Assembly (NCBI GenBank): GCA_031315915.1 | Contig: JALDRK010000007.1 | Span: forward strand, 1-64,000 | Direction: 5' to 3' | DNA: 64,000 bases | DNA from: Nitrospirales bacterium | GTDB taxonomy: Bacteria; Nitrospirota; Nitrospiria; Nitrospirales; UBA8639 | Shown here: piece after piece, positions 18,099 to 27,729 of the stretch | Numbering within the stretch: the stretch's first letter is position 1 | How the letters are laid out: every line of letters starts with the position of its first letter | Translations under genes and position numbers: made by a program | The notes under the pieces: model-generated | Seen by the model: only the letters and a program-made list of their open reading frames with translations | The model's database searches: none | Told to the model about the DNA's origin: nothing

Positions 18099-18893
18099 AT
18101 GACTGATATTCAGGAGTACGACAGACAAGTTGTTTTGGTGACGGGAGGGGGAGAGGGAATCGGTCTGGCGGTCGCACAGGCCTTTGCCGCGAAAAAAAAA
18201 CGGGTGATCATCTGTGGAAGGAGACGGGGAATTCTTGAAACCGCGTCCAGGGAATTGTCTGCTTTGGGGGCCGAGGTGACGGCCATTCCCTGTGACGTGA
18301 CACAAAAGGCACAGGTGGAGGGACTGGTGCAACAGGTCATCGGTTCCTATGGCCGCCTCGATATTTTAGTCAACAATGCCGGAATGTCTGGGAGGACTCC
18401 CATTGATGATCCTGATGATTCCAAGTGGAGAGATATAATCGAAGTGAATTTAACCGGGACCTATTTGTGTTCAAAAATGGTGATTTCCCATATGATTCAA
18501 CGGAATTTTGGTCGAATTGTAAATATTTCATCGGTCCTCGGACGGTTCGGAGTTGCGGGCTATGTGGCCTATTGCACAGCGAAGCATGGATTGCTGGGTT
18601 TTACGAAATCCTTGGCATTGGAAGTGGCCGACCAGGGTGTGACTGTGAATGCCATATGTCCCACCTGGGTGGATACGGCCATGGCCCGACTAGGTATTCA
18701 AGAAACAGCCGCATTCTTAGGCCTGGCGCCAGAGACCTTTCGAGAGCAGGCTATTCAAGGCATTCCCATGAAACGAATGGCAGAAGCCAATGAGATTGCC
18801 AGTTTGGCTGTGTTCCTGTGCAGCCATGGGGCCGGCGCGATCACGGGACAGGCCATTAATGTGTGCGGGGGAACCACCGCAGGGATAGCCTGA
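18099..18893 (+). CDS. Short-chain dehydrogenase/reductase (SDR)
   Basis: The 264-residue classical SDR has the cofactor motif TGGGEGIG (15-22), NNAG (91-94), catalytic Ser143/144, and Tyr157-xxx-Lys161 in YCTAK. A basic patch (GRRR, about 39-42) after the second strand suggests NADPH preference. The best fits are 3-oxoacyl-ACP reductase-like or 3-hydroxybutyrate dehydrogenase-like enzymes, and the substrate cannot be assigned. No linked fatty-acid genes are nearby. It stands alone before the heme-operon promoter. Confidence 0.9.
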   Translation: MTDIQEYDRQVVLVTGGGEGIGLAVAQAFAAKKKRVIICGRRRGILETASRELSALGAEVTAIPCDVTQKAQVEGLVQQVIGSYGRLDILVNNAGMSGRTPIDDPDDSKWRDIIEVNLTGTYLCSKMVISHMIQRNFGRIVNISSVLGRFGVAGYVAYCTAKHGLLGFTKSLALEVADQGVTVNAICPTWVDTAMARLGIQETAAFLGLAPETFREQAIQGIPMKRMAEANEIASLAVFLCSHGAGAITGQAINVCGGTTAGIA

Positions 18894-18954
18894 TATTGGC
18901 CCCTAAAAATTTCAGATGTATTCTGTCTGTTGAATTGATAAGTTGTTGATTTTC

Positions 18955-18983
18955 TTGACCTTATGTTGTGACGGTTCTATACT
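18955..18983 (+). promoter_or_regulatory. Sigma70 promoter of the tetrapyrrole operon
   Basis: TTGACC (18955-18960) and TATACT (18978-18983) have 17-base spacing. The predicted start is about 30-35 bases before the ccsA/hemX start codon. No other good promoter is seen for the coupled genes that follow. Confidence 0.8.
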
Positions 18984-19024
18984 CGAGCCTGGGGTAATGT
19001 ATATATGCTCTGAAGTTTGTGATC

Positions 19025-19834
19025 ATGTCTGAAAATTTCATTTATTCGACGATGGGTCTGTATTTCGGTGGGACCATTCTGGCTCTTACCTATTTGGTTC
19101 ATCGGTCGGAATTTATTTCCAAGTTTTCCTTTTCCGTAACGGGACTCGGGTTTCTCTGCCACACGGCCAGCCTCGTGGGAACCATGATGGCCACGGGACA
19201 AGTCCCACTGATGACCTTTAAAGAGGCCATGTCGTTTTTTGCCTGGGGATTGGTGTTCGTCCTGGTCATTGTCGGATTGACACGAGGGCTGCAAGTACTC
19301 GGTGCCTTCATTTTGCCATTGGCGCTCTTGTCGCTGGTTTCTGCCACGTTGGCTCCGGTGAAGTCCGGTTCGCTCCCGCCGGTTTTTCAAAGCGTGTGGG
19401 TTCATGTGACATTAAGTATGCTCGGCACCATAGGTTTTGCCGTGGCATTTGTGGCGGGCGTGATGTACGTGCTGCAGGAACGCTTGTTAAAGTCCAAGCA
19501 ATTTAATGTGTTGTACTTTAAGTTACCACCGTTGGACTTTTTGGATTCCTTAAACCAGCGGTCGATATTGTTGGGGTTTCCTCTGCTGACTCTAGGCATT
19601 TTAGCCGGGGCGGTTTCTGCGCAATTGACGAAGGGGTCATATTTGAGTTGGAACCCTGAGCAAATTTGGGCCATGGTGACCTGGGTGTTTTATTTAGCGG
19701 TCTTACTGGGAAGAGTCACCGCGGGCTGGCGAGCGAAAAAGGCGGCTTACCTGACCATCGTAGGCTTCGCAGGGGTTATCCTGACCTTTGTTGGGATTCT
19801 TATGAAAAGTCATCAACCCATGTCCTTGTTATGA
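19025..19834 (+). CDS. CcsA/HemX-like cytochrome c assembly membrane protein
   Basis: The 269-residue protein has about eight hydrophobic helices and, near residues 200-215, the Trp-rich WNPEQIWAMVTW segment resembling the WWD heme-handling region of CcsA/ResC/CcmC proteins. Shorter relatives upstream of hemA are called HemX and modulate glutamyl-tRNA reductase levels. ATG 19025 is preferred to GTG 19019. Its stop overlaps the hemA start (ATGA at 19831-19834), so it is coupled to heme synthesis. Given the multiheme cytochromes in this genome, a role in heme delivery for cytochrome maturation is equally reasonable. Confidence 0.85.
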   Translation: MSENFIYSTMGLYFGGTILALTYLVHRSEFISKFSFSVTGLGFLCHTASLVGTMMATGQVPLMTFKEAMSFFAWGLVFVLVIVGLTRGLQVLGAFILPLALLSLVSATLAPVKSGSLPPVFQSVWVHVTLSMLGTIGFAVAFVAGVMYVLQERLLKSKQFNVLYFKLPPLDFLDSLNQRSILLGFPLLTLGILAGAVSAQLTKGSYLSWNPEQIWAMVTWVFYLAVLLGRVTAGWRAKKAAYLTIVGFAGVILTFVGILMKSHQPMSLL

Positions 19835-21186
19835 ACATTATTGTTTTAGGATTGAATCATCGTTCAGCTCCCGTGGAACTTCGGGAATTACTGGCGATTC
19901 CCGAAAGTCGAATGGGCGAGGCCCTGAGCCGGTTGATAGCCTATCCGGGCATTCAGGAAGCCATGTTTCTGGGAACTTGTAATCGGGTTGAAGTCTATGC
20001 GGTGGTGGAGCGGGCTGAGTGGGGCTTTCGAAAGCTGGAAGATTTTCTGGTCTCCACACATTTTTCTCTGTCGTCCGATGAACTGTTACCCCATCTTTAT
20101 CGTTACAGCGATGACGAGGCGATTGGACATCTGTTTAGAGTTTCCGCAAGTTTGGATTCTATGGTGGTGGGAGAACCGCAGATCCTCGGGCAGGTGAAGG
20201 AAGCCTATGACATGGCCCTGACTCATCAGTCTTCAGGCGTCATTTTGAATAAACTCGTCAAAAAGGCCATATCAGTTGGAAAAAGCGTACGCACCAACAC
20301 CCGAATCGGGGAATATGCCGTTTCCGTCAGTTATGCGGCTGTCGAATTAGCCAAAAAAGTATTTTCTAATTTAAAACAACGTGTCGTGTTGTTGGTGGGA
20401 GCGGGAGAGATGGGGAAGCTGGCCGCTCGACATTTGGTGAGTCAAGGTGTGAAAGAGGTGTTGCTGACGACCAGGAATCATCATCGGGCCTTGGATTTGG
20501 CCGATCGGTTTCAAGGTCATGCGGTGCCTTATGAAGAGTTGAATAGTGTGTTGCCCAGAGCTGATATCATCATTTGTGCAACCGGGGCACCGCATTATGT
20601 GATCGCCAAAGAAGATATCGAATCGGCCATACATCAACGGATGAACCGTCCCATCTTTTTAATTGATATTACGGTTCCGAGGAATATCGATCCTGGCGTG
20701 AAGGATGTGGATAATGCGTTTCTGTTCGACATCGACGATCTCAAGGCCCATGTCGGGCAAAATCAGGAAGAACGTCTGCGGGAAGCGGAAAAGGCCGAAA
20801 AATATGTCCAACAGGAAGTCAATGGCATACTCTCCTGGGTTCGTGGTTTGGAGGCGACCCCAACGATTGTGGCGTTAAGAAAAAAAGCGGAAGATATCAA
20901 ACATCTCGAATTGGAAAAAGTGTTTAATCGACTGGGTGAGATTTCGCTAAAAGACCGGATGGTGATCGAGGGACTCGCGTCTTCCATTGTGAACAAACTC
21001 CTGCATGGGCCGTTGGTGACTCTTAAAACCGAAGCTCAATCGCAGAATGGATTTGCCTTCATTGAAGCCGCCAGAAGGTTTTTTGAACTCAAAGAGCAGG
21101 ATATTCAGGTTGTGGGTAACGAGGAGTCAGAAGAAACGGAAATTGACATCATCGAGGTCGAGGAAGTGTCGGAGGAAACTCCTTAA
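19831..21186 (+). CDS. hemA: Glutamyl-tRNA reductase
   Basis: The 451-residue enzyme makes glutamate-1-semialdehyde from Glu-tRNA, the first committed step of tetrapyrrole synthesis. The catalytic Cys50 sits in LGTCNRVEVY. The substrate-binding GEPQILGQVKEAY, the NADPH-binding VLLVGAGEMGKLAARHL and a C-terminal helical dimerisation domain all follow in order. The start overlaps the previous stop. The C-terminus ends in an unusually acidic run (EESEETEIDIIEVEEVSEE), possibly a degron or regulatory tail; this is inference. Confidence 0.97.
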   Translation: MNIIVLGLNHRSAPVELRELLAIPESRMGEALSRLIAYPGIQEAMFLGTCNRVEVYAVVERAEWGFRKLEDFLVSTHFSLSSDELLPHLYRYSDDEAIGHLFRVSASLDSMVVGEPQILGQVKEAYDMALTHQSSGVILNKLVKKAISVGKSVRTNTRIGEYAVSVSYAAVELAKKVFSNLKQRVVLLVGAGEMGKLAARHLVSQGVKEVLLTTRNHHRALDLADRFQGHAVPYEELNSVLPRADIIICATGAPHYVIAKEDIESAIHQRMNRPIFLIDITVPRNIDPGVKDVDNAFLFDIDDLKAHVGQNQEERLREAEKAEKYVQQEVNGILSWVRGLEATPTIVALRKKAEDIKHLELEKVFNRLGEISLKDRMVIEGLASSIVNKLLHGPLVTLKTEAQSQNGFAFIEAARRFFELKEQDIQVVGNEESEETEIDIIEVEEVSEETP

Positions 21187-21305
21187 ATGCCTATAGTTGG
21201 TCCGGTGAGGGAGGCGCGCGGGATCGGACTTTCCATGACATGAGGAGGAGAACGCTCAGCGTTCCGATTCCTGAGAGACTTGTTTGTCCCCTTCAGCCGG
21301 GGTCG

Positions 21306-22271
21306 ATGGAGTACAGAAAGCACGTGAAAACAACAACAGGACCACGATCACAATTGGTGATCGGTACTCGAGGAAGCCAGTTGGCGTTATGGCAAGCAGA
21401 ATGGGTGAAAAGTCAAATACTCGGCGTTGACCAGAATCTGCAGGTAACCTTACAGCGGATTCAAACCAGTGGGGATAAAATTCAGGACGTTCCTCTGGCG
21501 AAGATCGGAGGGAAGGGCCTGTTTGTCAAAGAAATAGAAGAAGCTCTTCTTAATGGATCCATTGATTTGGCGGTTCATAGTATGAAGGATGTGCCGTCAA
21601 TGTTGCCGGACGGGTTGACCATCATTTGTGTGCCGGAGCGGGAAGATCCTCGTGACGCCTTTCTGGGCCATGAAGGGGTGACCCTACAGCAATTGCCTCG
21701 TGGTGCGAAAATCGGAACCAGTAGCCTGCGTCGGCAATCGCAGCTTTTGCATTATCGACACGACCTTCGCATTGAGGTGCTACGCGGCAATTTGGACACT
21801 CGTCTCCGTAAGCTTCAGGAAGGTCGATTTGATGCGATTCTTTTAGCAGGGGCCGGGTTGAAACGGTTGGGATGGGACCGTCATGTTACGGAATATTTAG
21901 GAGTGGATATCTGTCTGCCTGCAATTGGACAGGGTGCGCTGGGGCTTGAGGGTAGAGCGGACGACATGTTTGTGAGAGAACTCGTTGCCCGCTTTGAGCA
22001 TTTGCCCACTCGCAGGGCAGTGGATGCCGAACGGGCTTTTCTGAGCAGACTGGAGGGAGGATGCCAGGTTCCCATTGCAGGACATGCGACCCTTTGTGGG
22101 GACACGGTGACTCTAGAGGGGCTTGTCGTCAGTCTTGATGGCAAGCGGTATGTCCGTCGATGCCAATCCGGGGCCGAGAAGGATGCAGAATCCTTGGGGG
22201 TTCGTTTGGCCGAACAATTATTGGACGAGGGAGCCGCGCCCATTCTCCAGGAAATTTACGGAACAGCATGA
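21306..22271 (+). CDS. hemC: Hydroxymethylbilane synthase (porphobilinogen deaminase)
   Basis: The enzyme joins four porphobilinogens into hydroxymethylbilane. The motifs IGTRGSQLALWQAEW, HSMKDVP, IGTSSLRRQSQL, RGNLDTRLRKL and the dipyrromethane-cofactor Cys253 in LEGGCQVPIAGHA are all present. ATG 21306 gives 321 residues. GTG 21324 is an alternative start, and the frame is open back to 21240. Neither start has a strong ribosome site. The stop overlaps the next start (ATGA at 22268-22271). Confidence 0.95.
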   Translation: MEYRKHVKTTTGPRSQLVIGTRGSQLALWQAEWVKSQILGVDQNLQVTLQRIQTSGDKIQDVPLAKIGGKGLFVKEIEEALLNGSIDLAVHSMKDVPSMLPDGLTIICVPEREDPRDAFLGHEGVTLQQLPRGAKIGTSSLRRQSQLLHYRHDLRIEVLRGNLDTRLRKLQEGRFDAILLAGAGLKRLGWDRHVTEYLGVDICLPAIGQGALGLEGRADDMFVRELVARFEHLPTRRAVDAERAFLSRLEGGCQVPIAGHATLCGDTVTLEGLVVSLDGKRYVRRCQSGAEKDAESLGVRLAEQLLDEGAAPILQEIYGTA

Positions 22272-23824
22272 TAGACGTCGACAGTCCACATGGGTATGTA
22301 TTTCTGGTCGGAGCCGGTCCGGGAGACGTCAAGCTCTTGACCCTTCGAGGGAAAGAATGCCTGGAGCAGGCTGATGTGATCCTGTATGACCACTTGGCTA
22401 ATCCCGAACTCCTGAAGCATGCTCCACAGGGTGCCGAACGAATTTATGTCGGACGAAAAGGGCGAAAAGCATATCAAGATCAAGCGGAGATCAATGCGTT
22501 GCTTATCACTAAAGCTCGTGAGGGGAAACGAGTCGTTCGCTTGAAAGGCGGTGATCCGTTTGTGTTTGGACGAGGAGGAGAGGAGGCTGAATGGGTCGCC
22601 CAAGCCGGCATTCCCTTCGAGGTTGTGCCGGGTGTAACGGCTGCCGTGGCAGTTCCCGCCTATGCGGGGATTCCGGTGACTCATCGGACATTGGCATCGA
22701 CGGTGGCGTTTATCACTGGCCATGAGGATCCCGAGAAACCCGTGAGTGCGATGGAATGGCCTCGTTTTGCGTCTGCGGAAGGCACATTGGTATTTCTGAT
22801 GGGAATGAAAAATCTACCGCAAATTATCGAGCGATTGATCAAAGAGGGCAAACAACCTTCAACCCCCATCGCCTTGATTCAGTGGGGAACCTATGCAAGG
22901 CAACGAACGGTGGTCGGTACGTTGCATGACATTGTGGCAAAAGCAGTAGCCGCGGGGATTACTCCTCCGACAGTGATTGTGGTTGGTGAAGTCGTGCGTT
23001 TACGGGATCGACTGAATTGGTGCGAATCCCGGCCCTTGTTCGGAAAAGCCGTGTTGGTGACACGTCCTCGTGTCCAGGCTCCGATCATGTCAAACTTGTT
23101 GGCCGGGTTGGGCGCGGAGCCGGTGGAATGTCCGACATTGGAAATTTGTCCTCCTGACAGTTGGGAAGCGGTGGATAGGGCGATTCACCAATTGTCCACC
23201 TATCACTGGGTGATCTTTACCAGCGTCAATGGCGTACAGTCATTTATGACTCGTTTACAAGAAAGCCAGAAAGATGCCAGAAGCTTTGGAGGGATACGTA
23301 TTTGTTGTATCGGACCCAAAACCAAAGAAGAACTCGCAAAATGGGGATTGACGGCGGATATGGTTCCCAAGGACTTTCAAGCAGAGGGAATTCTGAGCGC
23401 ACTGGGTGACCTGGGCATTTCTGGAAAACGGATTCTTATCCCCCGTGCGAAAGTGGCACGGGAAATTCTTCCCGAACAATTACAAACCATGGGAGCTGAG
23501 GTGGATGTCGTGACGACCTACCAAGCTCTGCCTTCTGTCTTGGATGTGGATAGGATTCGCCAACGTTTGGCACACAGAGAGATTCAGTATTTGACCTTTA
23601 CGAGTTCTTCCACGGTTCGAAATTTTTGTAACTTGTTTCCTAATCGGCAGGAATTGGCTTCATTGGTGGAAGATACCATCGTGTCCTGTATCGGCCCTAT
23701 AACTGCTCAGACGGTAGAGGAGGAAGGGTTAACCGTTGACATTATTGCTTCTGAAAATACCGTTGCGTCATTGGTGCAGGCTATTGTCGCGCATGCCGAT
23801 GGCACACGCCCTCATGCAGCCTAA
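22268..23824 (+). CDS. cobA/hemD: Uroporphyrinogen-III methyltransferase / uroporphyrinogen-III synthase fusion
   Basis: This 518-residue protein joins two enzymes. Residues about 10-250 are an S-adenosylmethionine-dependent uroporphyrinogen-III C-methyltransferase (VGAGPGDVKLLTLRG, VRLKGGDPFVFGRGGEE, VVPGVTAAVAVPAYAGIPVTHR), leading to precorrin-2 for siroheme or cobalamin. Residues about 258-518 are uroporphyrinogen-III synthase (VLVTRPRVQAPIMSNLLAGLGAEP, FTSVNGVQSF, FTSSSTVRNF), which closes the ring. The fusion makes the substrate of the first domain with the second, at the branch between heme and siroheme. It is coupled to hemC. Confidence 0.95.
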   Translation: MIDVDSPHGYVFLVGAGPGDVKLLTLRGKECLEQADVILYDHLANPELLKHAPQGAERIYVGRKGRKAYQDQAEINALLITKAREGKRVVRLKGGDPFVFGRGGEEAEWVAQAGIPFEVVPGVTAAVAVPAYAGIPVTHRTLASTVAFITGHEDPEKPVSAMEWPRFASAEGTLVFLMGMKNLPQIIERLIKEGKQPSTPIALIQWGTYARQRTVVGTLHDIVAKAVAAGITPPTVIVVGEVVRLRDRLNWCESRPLFGKAVLVTRPRVQAPIMSNLLAGLGAEPVECPTLEICPPDSWEAVDRAIHQLSTYHWVIFTSVNGVQSFMTRLQESQKDARSFGGIRICCIGPKTKEELAKWGLTADMVPKDFQAEGILSALGDLGISGKRILIPRAKVAREILPEQLQTMGAEVDVVTTYQALPSVLDVDRIRQRLAHREIQYLTFTSSSTVRNFCNLFPNRQELASLVEDTIVSCIGPITAQTVEEEGLTVDIIASENTVASLVQAIVAHADGTRPHAA

Positions 23825-23921
23825 ATTTCCGAGGTAGTCCAACGACTCGAAACAGATCTTGTCAGTATGTCGCGAGGTAGCGGAATTTTATTGTTAACCG
23901 TTTTGGTAAAGGAGTACAGCC

Positions 23922-24314
23922 ATGGTTCCTGTGAAATCCTTCATGGTTCCCGTCGAAAAAATCATTAAAGTTGATCGTGATGCGTCGGCCCGCGCGGCGG
24001 CCCAAATGATGCGGGACAATGGCATTGGAAGTGTATTTGTGACGAGTGCGGGTGCCATCATTGGAATCTTGACCGACACGGACTTGGTCCGGCGGATTGT
24101 GGCTGCCGGAGCGGATCCCGAGCATACGACCGTTGAAAAAATCATGAGTGCGCCTATTGTAACCATTGAAGGAGATCGAACGTTGCTGGACGCGAATGAT
24201 CTCATGGCCAAAAATCATATCCGCCATTTGGGCATCACCAAAACCGGTGAATTGGTCGGGATGATTTCGGTCCGTGATCTTGTGGTCTTTTTAACCAACC
24301 TTCCCCGGAAATAA
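23922..24314 (+). CDS. CBS-domain pair protein
   Basis: The 130-residue protein consists of two CBS motifs (about residues 8-65 and 72-128), forming one Bateman module, with typical GIGSVFVTSAGAIIGILTDTDLVRR and HLGITKTGELVGMISVRDLV segments. Bateman modules sense adenosyl ligands such as AMP, ATP or S-adenosylmethionine. There is no attached catalytic domain. AAAGGAG lies 9 bases before the ATG. It sits between cobA/hemD and hemB, ending 4 bases before the hemB start, so it may sense S-adenosylmethionine or nucleotides for this pathway. That link is inference from position only. Confidence 0.9.
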   Translation: MVPVKSFMVPVEKIIKVDRDASARAAAQMMRDNGIGSVFVTSAGAIIGILTDTDLVRRIVAAGADPEHTTVEKIMSAPIVTIEGDRTLLDANDLMAKNHIRHLGITKTGELVGMISVRDLVVFLTNLPRK

Positions 24315-24318
24315 GTGC

Positions 24319-25301
24319 ATGGCCTTCCCGACTCATCGACTCCGTCGCTTACGACAACATGCTTCGCTGAGACATATGGTGCGGGAAACTTCGTTGGCGC
24401 CGGCCGATTTGATTTATCCCCTCTTTGTGACTTATGGGCGCGACAAAAGGAGAGGATTGTTTCCATGCCCGGTCAGTTTCGATGGTCAGTGGATCGGGTG
24501 GTTGGGGAAGCTCGTGAGGCGTGGGAACTGGGGATTCCGGCCGTCATTCTTTTTGGAATCCCCGAACAGAAAGATGAACGCGGGTCGTCGGCCTGTGATG
24601 CGCAGGGAGTCGTCCAACAGGCTGTTCGGACTCTGAAGGCTCAATTGCCGGATCTTATGGTGTTAACCGATGTGTGCATTGATGAGTATACCTCGCATGG
24701 ACACTGCGGCGTGGTCGGCAATGGCCGAATACTGAATGATGAAACGTTGGAATGCCTCCAGGCCATGGCCATCAGCCACGCCGAAGCCGGGGTCGATATG
24801 GTGGCTCCGTCGGATATGATGGATGGTCGGGTGGGAGCTATTCGCCAAGCATTAGATGCTCGGGGATACTCAGAGTTACCGATACTTGCCTATTCGGCCA
24901 AATATGCCTCAACGCTCTATGCACCGTTTCGAGATGCAGCTTTTTCCAGTCCTTCATTTGGGGATCGCCGATCTTATCAAATGGATCCGGCCAATGCCCG
25001 CGAGGCGCTGCAGGAAGTCGACCTGGATGTCCAAGAAGGAGCTGATATGGTGATGGTCAAACCGGCTATGTTCTATTTGGATATCATTCGGCTCGTTCGT
25101 GAACATGTGGATGTCCCACTGGCCGCCTACCAGGTCAGCGGAGAATACAGCATGATCAAAGCCGCAGCCCAGTTGGGTTGGATGAGCGAAACGCCCTTGA
25201 TGATGGAAAGTTTACTGTCCATCAAGCGGGCAGGGGCTGATGTGATTTTGACGTATTTTGCCAAAGACGCCGCTCGTATTTTAACCGGCCATGACGTATG
25301 A
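24319..25301 (+). pseudogene. hemB: hemB, porphobilinogen synthase, with a one-base frameshift
   Basis: The N-terminal 43 residues ([20 protein letters not shown] ... [13 protein letters not shown]) lie in one frame from ATG 24319. The remainder ([20 protein letters not shown] onward) is in another frame and contains the metal-binding [14 protein letters not shown], the Schiff-base lysines in YSAKYAS and VMVKPA, and YQVSGEYSM. Adding one A to the run at 24445-24448 would join the frames as [13 protein letters not shown], the normal family sequence. The defect is therefore an apparent one-base deletion in an A-run. HemB is essential for heme, so sequencing error or slippage is likelier than loss. 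Its stop overlaps ribF. Confidence 0.88.
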
Positions 25302-26251
25302 ATATTTCCAAAGGTCTCCCTGCTTCCCCAATTCCGGGCTCTCCTGTTCTCACCATCGGAAATTTTGACGGGCAGCATCTCGGTCATCAGGCTTTATTGC
25401 GGGCTGTGACGGACCGTGCCCGAAAGATACACGGAGTCCCGACAGTGCTGACCTTCGATCCTCATCCGGTTCAAGTGCTTCGACCCGGTTCTTCCCATAA
25501 GTTTCTTTCAGAATTGGAGGACAAACACGCGTTTTTCGAACGTCTGGGTATTGCCGAGCTGGTCATTCTGCCTTTTACGCCGGAACTTGCCGCCTTGTTG
25601 CCTTCGCAATTTGTCGAGACGGTGTTATATCAAGGCCTAGGAATCAGAAAATTAATTGTGGGAGAGAATTTTGTTTTTGGCAAGGGACGAAGTGGGTCTA
25701 TTCAGGACTTAACCGTCCTTGGCAAAAAAGCTCAATTTACTGTTGACCCGATTCCTCCGGTGGTTGTGGGGCAAGAAATTGTCAGTTCCACTAGAATCCG
25801 TAACTGTTTGGCGCGAGGCGATGTTCAAGAAGCCGCCCAATGTCTGGGGCGGTTCTACCGCTTAGGGGGACGGGTGATTTCCGGAGAGCGGCGTGGCACG
25901 CACATGGGATGGCCTACGGCCAATATCCGACTGTCCCCTCACAGAGTTTTTCCAGTCGATGGGATTTATGCCACGATGGCTTGGATTGGTGGAGACCCCA
26001 GGCCGTCGGTGAGTTATATTGGGACACGTCCCACATTTCGTGAAGGGGAACGATTATTAGAGGTGCATATTTTTGATCAGAATCTTCAGCTCTATGGCCA
26101 AGAATTGCACGTGGAATTTGTGGGAATGGTTCGTGGGGACCAGGCCTTTTCCAATGTCGAAGACTTACTGGAGCAAATGAACAGGGACGGGGAGTGCGCG
26201 CGGAGACTCCTGGCCCAAAATGAATCCCTCTCACCCTATCCGGTTGAATGA
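25298..26251 (+). CDS. ribF: Bifunctional riboflavin kinase / FAD synthetase
   Basis: The 317-residue enzyme phosphorylates riboflavin to FMN and adenylylates FMN to FAD. The N-terminal nucleotidyltransferase domain (about 15-190) has [26 protein letters not shown] and ISSTRIR-like SSTRIRN. The C-terminal kinase domain (about 195-317) has [17 protein letters not shown] and GWPTANI. The ATG overlaps the hemB stop (ATGA), so it is expressed with the heme genes. Confidence 0.95.
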   Translation: MNISKGLPASPIPGSPVLTIGNFDGQHLGHQALLRAVTDRARKIHGVPTVLTFDPHPVQVLRPGSSHKFLSELEDKHAFFERLGIAELVILPFTPELAALLPSQFVETVLYQGLGIRKLIVGENFVFGKGRSGSIQDLTVLGKKAQFTVDPIPPVVVGQEIVSSTRIRNCLARGDVQEAAQCLGRFYRLGGRVISGERRGTHMGWPTANIRLSPHRVFPVDGIYATMAWIGGDPRPSVSYIGTRPTFREGERLLEVHIFDQNLQLYGQELHVEFVGMVRGDQAFSNVEDLLEQMNRDGECARRLLAQNESLSPYPVE

Positions 26252-26288
26252 ATTCTCACATCCCAACTCTTGATTGGCGGCGTCAGTG

Positions 26289-27704
26289 ATGAAGACTCAC
26301 CCCTTTGAACGAAAAGTCGAATGCTTTATTAGAGAACGGGCGCTCCTTATGCCTGATGATCGTGTCCTAGTCGGGGTCTCGGGTGGGTCCGATTCGGTCG
26401 CGGTACTGGCTTGTTTGATCGCATTGCGCTCCAAATGGAATTGGGAGATATCAATTGCCCATATGGATCACGGGTTGCGAGGTGAAGAAAGTGCGGCTGA
26501 TATGGCCTTTGTCCGTGATCTGGGGAAAGCCTGGCGATTGAAGACGACGGTGCAGTCCGTGAAGATAGAAAAAAGAGACATCCACACTGCCAAGCACTCC
26601 CTTCAAGAATATGCCCGAAACATCCGGTATCAGGTATTGAATGATATCGCCTCGGATCTGGGGGCCAATAAAATTGCCTTGGGTCACCAGGCCGATGATC
26701 AAGCCGAAACGGTGTTGATGTGGATGCTGCGTGGTGCTGGAACCGGGGGACTTGGCGGTATGTCTCCCAAGAGAGGGGAGAGGATCGTCCGGCCCATCCT
26801 TGACCGGACCAAGGCTGAAGTGCTCGAGTACCTTCATTGTAAGCACATCCCTTTTCGGACCGATTCAACAAACGCGCAACCCCTGTACCTTCGAAATCGT
26901 ATTCGGCAGGAATTCATTCCCCTGTTACAGAAATATTCTCCCGGTATTATTAAAGTGATGGCCAGGCAAGCCCATATCCTTCGGGATGATCATGTATATC
27001 TGGAAAATCTGGCCCGGCAAGCATTTGAGCAGTGCTGCTTTGTGAAGGAAAGAAAGGTCCAGGTGAGGCGTGAGGCGTTGCTGAACTTGAATCTCCCTAT
27101 CCAACGACGGGTCATGCGTTTGTGTGTGCAACAGGTGATGGATTCGGCGCATTGGCCACGGTTCGATATGATCCAACGTATTTTGGACCAGGTTCTTTCT
27201 GGGAAGGCGGGGTGGGTCATTGAATGCCAGGGAGTGCATGTTAGTCAGGATGAGAACAGGCTAATTGTCCGGTCTGGCGGTCAGGATACCGCTCTATCTG
27301 TCGGTGAACAGACTTGCGCAAATGTCATCCTGCCTATTCCCGGAGTGATGGTATGGCCATTCACAGGGCAGCAGATTCGGCTCTCAGAATCTTCGCGTCC
27401 TGGAAATTCTTCTCCTACCGAATTGTTTGAAGCCCGTTTTGACCGTGAGACGTTTTCCTCTCCTCTGACGGTTAGGAGCTGGCTGGACGGGGATGTGTTC
27501 TATCCAAAAGGGTTGGGCGGAAAACGGAAAAAGTTACAAGACTTTTTTACCGATATGAAATTGCCCCGTTCGAAACGTTCGATGGTTCCTCTTTTGGTGG
27601 CTCCTGAAGGCATCATGTGTGTGGGGACCTTAAGGGTCGATGAACGGTTTGAGGCCACGGCCCGCACCAGATCACTTGTCTTCGCGCATATATACAGAAC
27701 GTAA
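26289..27704 (+). CDS. tilS: tRNA(Ile)-lysidine synthase
   Basis: The 471-residue enzyme modifies C34 of the CAU-anticodon tRNA-Ile to lysidine. The PP-loop SGGSDS is at residues 31-36, followed by HMDHGLRGEESAAD, GHQADDQAETVLM and the TilS C-terminal domain ending in GLGGKRKKLQDFFTDMKLPR. Start ATG 26289 is preferred over the TTG at 26274. The gene follows ribF by 37 bases, and hpt follows it, a conserved tilS-hpt-ftsH order in many bacteria. Confidence 0.95.
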   Translation: MKTHPFERKVECFIRERALLMPDDRVLVGVSGGSDSVAVLACLIALRSKWNWEISIAHMDHGLRGEESAADMAFVRDLGKAWRLKTTVQSVKIEKRDIHTAKHSLQEYARNIRYQVLNDIASDLGANKIALGHQADDQAETVLMWMLRGAGTGGLGGMSPKRGERIVRPILDRTKAEVLEYLHCKHIPFRTDSTNAQPLYLRNRIRQEFIPLLQKYSPGIIKVMARQAHILRDDHVYLENLARQAFEQCCFVKERKVQVRREALLNLNLPIQRRVMRLCVQQVMDSAHWPRFDMIQRILDQVLSGKAGWVIECQGVHVSQDENRLIVRSGGQDTALSVGEQTCANVILPIPGVMVWPFTGQQIRLSESSRPGNSSPTELFEARFDRETFSSPLTVRSWLDGDVFYPKGLGGKRKKLQDFFTDMKLPRSKRSMVPLLVAPEGIMCVGTLRVDERFEATARTRSLVFAHIYRT

Positions 27705-27729
27705 TATTCACGCTACATTTAAGGGTGCC

